Below are positions 1-7,304 of a stretch of DNA of 7,304 nt, piece by piece (the first letter of the stretch is position 1; the number at the start of each line of letters is the position of its first letter). The DNA is from Mycoplasmataceae bacterium (lineage in GTDB: Bacteria; Bacillota_I; Bacilli_A; Mycoplasmatales; Metamycoplasmataceae), in NCBI GenBank assembly GCA_017511585.1, contig JAFWJI010000096.1, positions 1 to 7,304 on the forward strand, given 5' to 3'. The notes under the pieces are model-generated. The model saw nothing but the letters and a program-made list of their open reading frames with translations, had not been told where the DNA came from and searched no databases. The translations under genes were made by a program, and so were the position numbers.

Positions 1-65
1 AAAAAAACAATAAAACAAAATTTAATATTTAGTATAGAACATATAAATTATTAAAATTTTTAATT
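1..65. other. Region after the lipoprotein stop, no gene seen
   Basis: These 65 bases follow the lipoprotein UAA and run to the window edge. They are almost entirely A/T. A 7-bp A/T-only inverted repeat (51-57 with 63-69) overlaps the stop codon but has no adjacent T-run on the minus strand. A run of seven T (minus strand) at 1-7 has no GC-containing stem before it. Neither makes a convincing terminator. Confidence 0.5.
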
Positions 66-2129
66 TTAAAATGAATTTTTCAATAAAATAAAACTAACTT
101 TTGTTTGATATTCTTTTGATTCATTTGAAGCAAAAGATACAATTGTACTTATATTAAAATTAACACTTATTTTAGTTTCATCAATTTTGATTAACTCTAT
201 ATCTACCTTATCAGGGAAATAATAATAAATTGATTCAACTAAAAACCTTTCATTTTTATTTAGACTAAATAGTTTTGAATAAACATTCATTGTATTATCT
301 TTTTCAAATTCAAGACTATCTTGAAAAGATAATGAAAAATCTTGATTAAAAATTATTGGTTTAAGATGTTTTTTGATTTGATCATATTTTTTTGAAAGAG
401 TATCTGAATTTGATCCATCAAAAACTAAATTATTATTTTTTAATGATTGCATAATGAAACTTGAAGTAGATAAATTATTAATAACTTGCTTTTGACTTGT
501 ATTAAAAACAGAATCAACAACATCTTTATGTTTTTCTTTTAAAACTTTTTTTAGATTTTTAAATATTGAATTTTCTTCACTATTATCTATATAAATTTCA
601 TTAATAAGTGATTCTTTTATTTTTTCATTTTCATTAATGTTTTTGTTTTGATTATTAAAATTAAATTCTTTACTATTTAAACTATCTAATTCATCATCTA
701 TAACTAAATTAAGTACAAAATCTAAAGTGTTTTTAAAATCATTTGCATAAATGCCATTAACATTAATTCCAAATGCTATTTCTTTATTTTTTAAATATTT
801 TAATTTAATTCTATCTAATCATTCGTTTTTAAATAATTCAGAATCTATTGAACTATAAGTTTTTCCTTTAGTTTTTGCTCAATAAACTTGAGATAAAAAA
901 TAAGAAGGATATTTAGTTTTCAAAACTTCTAAATTAATTTCAGATTTAGATATTAAAAACTTTTTAACATCATTTTCATTAGGTAAATTTATTTTATTTT
1001 CTTTGTATAAATATTTTAATTCTAAAGGCGTTTCTTCATCTCATGTTTTACTATTTGAATTGTACTTTTTGTTTTTATATTGAATATCAAATTTTGAAAA
1101 ATTTAACTCTTTTTTATCAGTTACAGAAGCTTCGGCAACAATAGAAAATCCCATTTTTAATAAATCATTTTTATCAAAAAGTAATTTACCATTTTCATCA
1201 TAAACTTTAAAATCTAAAAAATATTTTTCAATTCAATCTTGTGAACTGATTTTATTAATTTCTTCTTTAGAATAATTTAAATCATCATTTATTATTGGTA
1301 ATAAAGATTCAAATCATTGATCTTTATTTAAAACTATATTAGAAATTTGAACATATTGACTTTCTATTATTTTAAAACCTGTTATTTCAATATTTTGTGC
1401 TGAAATTTCTTGTCCTTTGTAAGTTCCACTTAATTCAAGAATTAATTTCCCTTCTTTAGTATTACCTTCTTTGATTTCAATCTTTAAATTTTTAAAATCT
1501 TCTATCTGAACTAAAATATTATTAAAATAATCATCATTTAATTTTGATAAATTAGTTAAATAATTAAAATTAAACAATTTAATAGTTGATAAATAATGAG
1601 AAACTTTTAATTTACCTTCAGCTAAGGTTCCACCTTCTGAATTTAAAGTTTCAGGAATTGGCGCAAAATTAGAAATTAAAAATTGTTTTTCTAATTTTGT
1701 AGTTTGAACTTCATTATTTTTATATCACTTATTTTCTAAAATTGAAATTGAAATATAAATAGAATTAGGATCGTTTGGATTATCTACTAACATTGCTTCT
1801 AAATCACTTTCATTTTGAATTTTAGAAAGATCACCTTTTAAAAAAGTTTTTAAATTATCTAATACAAATTTTTTAATAGTTGAATTTACTCTTGCTTCAA
1901 AATCTATTTTTGTTCATTCTTTAGGAATTGAATTGTTATTAAATAATAAAGTTTCTTTTTCAAATGTACTATTATCAACAAATAAAGTGTCATCATGTTT
2001 TGAAGGTAAAACAACTTCTACTTTATCATTTGGATTTGTTTTTTTAGAATTTGAACAAGAAACTAATAAAACTGGTGTTAATAAAAATGAACCAATAATT
2101 GGTAATAAAATACTTTTTCTAATCTTCAT
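66..2129 (-). CDS. Large surface lipoprotein of unknown function, last gene of the opp cluster
   Basis: This is a 687-aa lipoprotein predicted to be anchored on the outer face of the membrane. The N-terminus has two Lys and an Arg, a hydrophobic core (about 7-23), then the lipobox LVSC with Cys25 as the lipidated residue. A Ser/Asn/Lys-rich linker follows, as is common in mycoplasma lipoproteins. Two beta-rich blocks, around 90-165 and 190-255, share a loose pattern of short strands ending in ISNF or ITGF; the second (LILELSGTYKGQEI...ITGF) resembles the mycoplasma 'lipoprotein-associated' domain (Pfam Lipoprotein_17 type), from memory. The rest, to the C-terminus, is charged with no motif I recognise. 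All seven Trp codons are UGA and lie before residue 440; no in-frame UAA or UAG was found on translating the full length. It starts 14 nt after oppF with no clear Shine-Dalgarno. It could be an accessory or binding protein for the Opp system, or an unrelated surface protein; I see no convincing OppA (SBP_bac_5) signature. Confidence 0.92.
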
Positions 2130-2143
2130 AATAATTAAATATT
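2130..2143 (-). other. 14-nt gap between oppF and the lipoprotein gene
   Basis: The gap is purely A/T. Neither it nor the end of oppF just upstream contains a purine-rich Shine-Dalgarno sequence like those of oppC and oppD. There is no room for a terminator, so read-through from oppF is likely. Confidence 0.6.
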
Positions 2144-4498
2144 TTAGATATTTTTTAATTTTTGTTCTAAAGTTTTTGGGTATTTTGTAAATTCTGAAAC
2201 CATTGGTTTTTTGTTAGTTCATTTTTCAAATTGTGAAATTGTAGAATAAATTATATGTTCTTTATTTAATTCAAAAAAATCAACATAAACATCTTTTTGA
2301 TGTTGTTCATCTAAATAATCTAATTCAAAATTAGAAGATTCAAATTTATCATTTGCATTTGATATTTTTGGAACTGAATTAAATAAATTCTTTGTATATG
2401 GATGAAGTGGATTTGAATATATTTCTTCAGTTTTTCCAAATTCAACAATTTTACCTAAATGCATAATTAAAATTTTATCTGCTATATATTCAACCATTGA
2501 TAAATCATGAGCAATAAAAATTAAAGAAACATTTTTCTTTTCACAAAGTTCTTTTAAAAGATTTACAACTTGAGCTTGAATTGAAACATCTAAAGAAGCA
2601 ATTGGTTCATCAGCAATAATTATTTTTGGATTTGAAATCAATGCTCTTGCTATAACAATTCTTTGTCTTTGTCCTCCTGAAAATTCATGAGGGTATCTTC
2701 AAGCAAATTGTCTTAATAAACCAACTTCTTCAAGTGCATTATATATTTTTTCTCTCATTAATATATTTTTAATGTATTTTTTAGACAAACTAGATCTATT
2801 TAATCCAAGTAAATGCTTTAACTTAATAAAATCTTTTTTTAGATTTAAAATTTCAAAATCAAATGCTTCTAATGTTTCATTTTTTAATTTAACTTTGTTT
2901 TCATATATTAAAAGTTGATTTTTAATTTGTTTTTTTGATTCACCTTTAAGAATTAAATGATTTTTTAATTGTTCTAAAAATTCAATATGTTTTTTATTGA
3001 ACTCTTCATTAATTTTTTTAATATCTTCTCTTATTTTGTCTAATTTAACTTTTTCTGAATTTATTTCTAATTCAAATTGTTCCATTCTTTTATTGTAAGA
3101 AACTTCATATTCTTTAATATGTTGTTCATTTTTTTGTTTTAAATCTAAATATTCTTGTTTTGCTTTTTCTAATTCAACATGTGTTGTAGTTTTTTGATTT
3201 GATTTAAAAGAAGTAGATGAAACTGTTAAATACTCTTTTTTTAATTCAAGTATTTCTAATAATAATCTATTTTCAACTATTGAAGATTTTTCTAAATAAT
3301 TTTTAAAATCAAAAACAAAATTAAGATCTACAAATTTTTTAAATTCTCTTTGATACTTACTAATTTTAGTAGCTTTAAATTTTTTATAATCTTTTGCTAA
3401 AAAATCATCATGATATTTTTTTATTTGATTAATTAAATTATCAATTGTTTCTGAAGTTAAAAAGATAATATTTTTTTTAACTGAATTTAATAAAGAATGC
3501 ATTTTTTTAGATAAAACATAAAATTTAATTTCATCATTATATTCTTCAATTGTTAACTTAGCTTGTGCCGCTTCTAAATGTGAAACATAACTATTTTTAA
3601 ATTCTTTAAGATATGAATCGATAATATTTAAATGATTTGAATGTGTAGATTTTTTAATATTTTTTAATTTAGTTAATTCTTCTTTGATTCTTTGTTTTTC
3701 TTGTTGTTTTTTTCAATCAACATTACTTCTTTTAAATTCATTTAATTTTGTTTCATAAATTTCTTTTTTTTCTTTTAATTTTTGTTCTAAAAATAATATC
3801 GAATCATTTCTTCATTCTTTTTGATGAATAAAATATAAATCTAAAATTTTAGAATTATTAGAAAAAATTCTAGAAATTACATTTGCTTCTCTTTCTTGAT
3901 TTGATAATTTAAATGCAAAATATTGATTAAAATCATTTTCAATATCTTGAAAATTAAATTTAATTTTTTTAAAAATATTATTTCATTCTAAAAACAACTT
4001 ATTTGCTTCTAAAACATGAAATTTAATTGTATCTAATTCAATTTTCTTTACTTCTTCTGAAAAAGTGTATTTAAAATTTTCTATTACTTGTTGTCAATCT
4101 TTAAAAAAATCATCATATTCTTGTTTCATTATTTTATTAACAACAAGAGGTTCTTTTAAAATTGTATAAATATTTTGTTGACCATTTAAAGATGCATGAG
4201 GATCTTGAAAAATCATTTGCATATTTTGATTTAAAAATCTTTTTTTCTTTTTAGTTAATTTTGAACCACTAATTGCCTTTTCTTCTAAAGAAACAAAACC
4301 TGAAAATTCTTCATATAATCTAATCAAGCAACGTCCAACTGTTGTTTTACCAGAACCAGATTCACCAATTAAACCAATTATTTCTCCTTGTTTAACATCA
4401 AAAGAAACATCATCAATAGCTTTAAGAACTCCACTTGGTGTTTTAAAATATTTTTTTAAATTCCTTACTTTTAATAATATCGGTTTTTTATTAGTCAT
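2144..4498 (-). CDS. oppF: Oligopeptide ABC transporter ATP-binding protein OppF with a long coiled-coil insertion
   Basis: This is the second ATPase of the Opp importer, 784 aa, against about 310-330 aa for OppF in most bacteria. The N-terminal lobe carries Walker A GESGSGKT (45-52) and the Q-loop IFQDP (96-100). The C-terminal lobe carries the signature FSGGQRQR (606-613), Walker B IIIADEP (626-632, catalytic E631), D-loop SLD (635-637) and H-loop H664, so the ATPase looks intact. Between them, from about residue 125 to 560, lies a Lys/Glu-rich, proline-poor, predicted helical region, with one especially long helix at about 440-560. It interrupts the helical subdomain; normal OppF sequence resumes near HLLGLN (562). 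Six Trp codons are UGA (W135, W600 and W760 among them). The frame is open throughout, so this is not a frameshift or a fusion of separate genes. From memory, large OppF proteins of around 800 aa are known in other mycoplasmas. AGAAAGG lies 12 nt before the start. Confidence 0.95.
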
Positions 4499-5585
4499 TG
4501 ATATTAAATACCTTTCTGAAAAAATTAATTCGTTTTTTAAGTTGTTCTGATAATTCTGGTTTTGGTGCTCTTGGATCTAATAATCAAGTAGCAGCTGCGT
4601 GGGTATTACTTACATAAACTAAACTAGGTTCTTTTTTAAAATCGATTTCTAAAGCAAATTGATTTCTAGGAGCAAACGGATCTCCTGCACCTAGATTAGC
4701 CATATCAGGCGGAGTTCCTGGAATGTTATATAATTTTTCATTTTTATCTTCTGGAATTGAAGAAATTAATGCTCAAGTATATGGATGTAATGGATTTGTA
4801 AAAACATCAATTTTAGTTCCTTTTTCTACAACTCTTCCGGCATACATAACATAAATATAATCACAGAATTTAGCAATAACAGAAATATTATGGGAAATAA
4901 AGATTATTGAAATTCCATAATTTTGTCTAATCTCTTCAAAAAGAGCAAGAACAGAAGCTTGAACTGTAGGATCTAATGCAGTTGTTGGTTCATCAGCTAT
5001 AATCAAATCAGGTCTAGCTGCAACAACCATAGCAATAACTACTCTTTGTTTCATTCCACCACTAAATGTATGAGGATATGAATTTATTTTTTCTTTTGCA
5101 TTTCTAATTCCGAACTTTTCTAATAGTTCTATCAAATATTTAACTTTTTCTTCTTTTGTATTAAATCTTGGATCATTTTTTAAAACATCTAATAATTGTT
5201 TTTTGATTGTTCTAGTTGGATTTAATGAAGTTAATGGATCTTGAGGAATATAACCAATTTTTTTTCCTCTTATTTTAATCCATTCACTAGATTTTAATTT
5301 TGTCAAATCTATTTCTTCAATTTCTGAATTTGAATCATGATTTTTATAAGAATATAAAGACATTTTATCTGCTTTTGTTATATCAAATTCATTGATATTT
5401 AATAATGATTTAGAAGAAACTGATTTTCCAGAACCAGATTCACCAACTAATCCAATAATTTGTTTACGTCTAATTTTTAAATCAACTCCACGAACAATTT
5501 GGATAACTTTATTTTTCCCCAATTTAAAACTAATTTGTAAATTTTTTACATCAAGAAGTAAATCATTTTTATCAATTGTACTCAT
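4491..5585 (-). CDS. oppD: Oligopeptide ABC transporter ATP-binding protein OppD
   Basis: This is one of the two cytoplasmic ATPases that power peptide import through OppB/OppC; it should pair with OppF. It is 364 aa, a normal OppD length. All nucleotide-binding motifs are present: Walker A GESGSGKS (48-55), Q-loop YIPQDP (Q115), signature FSGGMKQR (174-181), Walker B LIIADEP (194-200) with catalytic E199, D-loop ALD, and the H-loop His232. Residues after NPLHPYT (about 264-270) form the C-terminal oligopeptide-transporter extension, including PGTPPDMANL and DPFAPRNQFA. In many bacterial OppD/DppD proteins that region carries cysteines that bind a 4Fe-4S cluster; here there is no Cys after C241. 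Trp271 and Trp334 are UGA, while Trp102 is UGG. The start has AAGGGG 6 nt upstream. The last 8 nt overlap oppF. Confidence 0.97.
4511..4517 (-). promoter_or_regulatory. Probable ribosome binding site of oppF
   Basis: AGAAAGG on the minus strand lies 12 nt before the oppF ATG at 4498, inside the oppD coding sequence. The spacing is longer than ideal, but no better start is visible, and residues 1-10 ([10 protein letters not shown]) fit the usual OppF N-terminus just before the first strand. Confidence 0.5.
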
Positions 5586-6781
5586 TATCTACCCCTTACA
5601 ACTTTTGGATCTAAAGCATCATGTAATCCATTTGCAACAAATTGTGCTGATAATGAAAACAATAATAAAATTAAAGATGGTAATAATAAAGCTCAGAAAT
5701 TTATATCTAATAAAGGAATTGCTTCTTTTAATAAAGTTCCTAAATTTGGATTATCTGATGAATCTAAAAATCCTAAAAATACTAATGAAGAAATTGACAA
5801 AATAACAATAACAATTCTTCTTACATAATTAGTTGCTAATTTACCAATTATCATTGGTAATCCATGAATAAAAATTTGTCTTTGAGTTGAACAACCAACT
5901 GCTTTTGCAGCTAAAATAAATTCTTGATCTTTTACAGTTATCATTCATAATCTTGTGTTGTTAACCATGTAAACTCAACCTATTGAAGATAAAATCAAAT
6001 ATAATGAAAATTGATTAATATTTTGTTTACCAACTATTGTCATTAACATTAAAAATCAAATAATTGATGGAATGTTAATAATTACATCAATTATTCTTGA
6101 AAAAAATGTATCTACTCATTTTCCAGCATTAAATCCTAAAATACACCCAACAGTAATTCCGATAACTGCATCTGTTGTTGCTACTAAAAATGCTAATGTT
6201 ATGCTATCTCTTGCTGCTGTTCAAGTTCTTGTTCAAATATCAATTCCTTGAGCATTTGTTCCTAATAAAGAATTAACATTTGCACCTGGAAATGCTAAAT
6301 TTAAAAATAAATATTTATTATAAGTAACTAAATGTTCATTGTTAAGCGGAATATCCTTTGAAATAATTGTAAAATTAGGATTTGCATCAACTACCTTTTT
6401 TAACATATCATATCTATCTGTTGACAATGATTCAGTAACAATTGGATCATATGAAGGTGGTAATTCAGTTAATCATATTGTATCTGCTTTTTCTGCCAAA
6501 ACTTGTGTAGCACTAAATGGAGATATAAGAGGGAAAATTAAACATAATAAACTAATTAAAATAATTAGAATCAATGCAAACAAAGCAACATAATTTTTAA
6601 TAAATCTTTTAATAATATCGACAATTAATAATCTTGGTTTTCCAACTAATGATGTTGATGATTTTCCAGTATCTTTGGCATCAATAAATTTAAATAATGC
6701 ATCATTAAGTTCGACATTAATTGTTGTTGTATTAGTTAAAAATTCTTGTTTTGAATCATTATTTTTATTTAAATTAGACAT
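5585..6781 (-). CDS. oppC: Oligopeptide ABC transporter permease OppC
   Basis: This is the second channel subunit of the Opp peptide importer, 398 aa and complete. Residues 1-60 are a hydrophilic N-terminal stretch. TM1 is at about 64-88, and about 100 extracellular residues follow before TM2 (about 194-216). The block before TM2 contains LGTNAQGIDIWTRTW, matching the LGTDxxGRD motif of DppC/OppC permeases. Further membrane segments lie near 230-250, 255-275, 318-340 and 360-381. The EAA loop (about 283-312, core ILAAKAVGCSTQRQIFIHG) docks on the ATPases. The end, ANGLHDALDPKVVRGR, is typical of the family. Eight Trp codons are UGA. The start at 6781 is chosen because GGGAGG sits 6 nt upstream. 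Another ATG at 6814 would overlap oppB by 41 nt and lacks such a site. The UAA stop shares one base with the oppD start. Confidence 0.96.
5592..5597 (-). promoter_or_regulatory. Ribosome binding site of oppD
   Basis: AAGGGG on the minus strand lies 6 nt before the oppD ATG at 5585, within the last codons of oppC. The oppC stop and oppD start form TAATG, a one-base overlap typical of translational coupling. Confidence 0.75.
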
Positions 6782-7304
6782 TAATTTCCTCCCTTCTTTT
6801 TCTTTGTTTTTCATCTTTTTGATATTTTATTTGTCTTCTAAATTTATTAATAATATTTTTAGAAATTGAAATTCTGCTTTCTTCAAAATATTTAATTTTA
6901 GGATCGATAAATATATAAGAAATATCTAAAATTATTTGACCAACCATTGATAAAGAAGCAAAGAAAAATATTGAAAACATAACAACATTTATTTCGCCAT
7001 TTGGAAATGCTTGCATAATAACATTTGAAGTTCCAGGAACATTAAAAAATTGTTCAATAATAATATTTCCTGATAAAAGGATAATAAATGAAGGAACCAT
7101 ATAAGCAATCAAAGGAATAGAAATATTTCTTATAATATGTTTTCAAAATATTTCTTGTTGAGTTAATCCTTTTGCTTTTGCAATCAAAATATGATTTGAA
7201 GTTAAAATCGAAACCATTTGATTACGAACTAAAATTGTATATCCGGCTAAAGAACCTAATGTAACGGTTATAATTGGTAATATTAAAGATTTAACCGTCA
7301 TAGC
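6774..7304 (-). CDS. oppB: Oligopeptide ABC transporter permease OppB, C-terminal part
   Basis: This is one of the two membrane-spanning subunits that form the peptide channel of the Opp importer. Only the last 176 codons are present; the 5' part lies beyond the right edge. The fragment opens in a hydrophobic segment (fragment residues about 5-27). The cytoplasmic EAA coupling loop follows (about 28-60), with a conserved-type core reading IAKAKGLTQQEIFWKHI, where permeases contact the ATPases. Two further membrane segments follow (about 63-88 and 100-130), the first ending in the typical EQFFNVPG motif. Trp54 of the fragment is a UGA codon. The protein ends in an Arg/Lys-rich cytoplasmic tail of about 40 residues, longer and more basic than I would expect for OppB. 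Its UAA stop lies inside the start of oppC, an 8-nt overlap. The assignment to OppB rather than another peptide permease rests on the EAA loop and gene order. Confidence 0.92.
6786..6795 (-). promoter_or_regulatory. Strong ribosome binding site of oppC
   Basis: The minus strand reads AAGGGAGGAA here, with GGGAGG ending 6 nt before the oppC ATG at 6781. It is the best Shine-Dalgarno match in the window, lies inside the oppB coding region, and decides the oppC start over the in-frame ATG at 6814. Confidence 0.85.

Noticed and set aside
51..69. Inverted repeat at the lipoprotein stop as a terminator
   Set aside because: The stem is 7 bp of A/T only and no T-run follows on the minus strand. Such repeats are expected by chance in this composition.
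66..452. Separate 128-aa gene, and a decayed lipoprotein upstream of it
   Set aside because: All lipoprotein pieces share one frame, and the breaks are UGA codons. The stretches between them were translated without meeting UAA or UAG.
1933..2190. Open frame on the plus strand across the oppF/lipoprotein junction
   Set aside because: It is antisense to the lipoprotein signal peptide and the oppF end, with no ribosome binding site or recognisable product. Other plus-strand frames (5392-5805, 6339-6593, 6675-6869) are likewise shadows of oppD/oppC/oppB.
2699..3502. Separate 267-aa coiled-coil gene
   Set aside because: It is in the same frame as the OppF N- and C-terminal lobes and is bounded only by an internal Met and a UGA, which is Trp here. 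The frame is open from 4498 to 2144.
6774..6814. Alternative oppC start at 6814
   Set aside because: It would overlap oppB by 41 nt and lacks a ribosome binding site, whereas GGGAGG sits 6 nt before the ATG at 6781.
1..7304. CRISPR array, tRNA/rRNA, insertion sequence or defence system
   Set aside because: No regularly spaced repeats, no structured GC-richer RNA-like segments and no transposase or nuclease motifs were seen. Coding sequence fills nearly the whole window.

Overview
The window comes from a mollicute (a Mycoplasma-type bacterium, i.e. Mycoplasmopsis, Metamycoplasma, Mesomycoplasma or similar). It is extremely A+T-rich, and all genes lie on the minus strand with almost no intergenic space. 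They are continuous only if UGA is read as tryptophan (translation table 4). By hand translation I count 24 in-frame UGA codons, several at positions where the protein family has a conserved Trp or aromatic residue. All five genes end in UAA. A standard-code reading would split them into many short false ORFs. I cannot name the species.

Layout in the direction of transcription (high to low coordinates): the C-terminal part of oppB (6774-7304, running off the right edge), oppC (5585-6781), oppD (4491-5585), oppF (2144-4498), then a large lipoprotein gene (66-2129). Neighbouring opp genes overlap by 8, 1 and 8 nt, and the lipoprotein starts 14 nt after oppF. This looks like one transcript. The first 65 bases hold only the region after the lipoprotein stop, with no convincing terminator.

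OppB and OppC are the two membrane permeases, and OppD and OppF the two cytoplasmic ATPases, of an oligopeptide ABC importer (peptide/nickel family). Such importers normally use a lipid-anchored binding protein, OppA, to deliver peptides; no recognisable OppA lies here, though it could sit upstream of oppB. The lipoprotein has a clear signal peptide and lipobox and would be anchored on the outer face of the same membrane. I do not recognise it as an OppA, and its role is open.

The most notable feature is OppF. It has all the ATPase motifs, but about 435 extra residues, predicted helical and coiled-coil-like, sit between the Q-loop and the ABC signature motif. That is the same topological position at which the Rad50/SMC coiled coil interrupts its ATPase head. 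OppD and OppF also both lack the C-terminal cysteines that bind an iron-sulfur cluster in many relatives. The rest is an ordinary mycoplasma opp operon, and I see no defence system, mobile element, CRISPR array or RNA gene.
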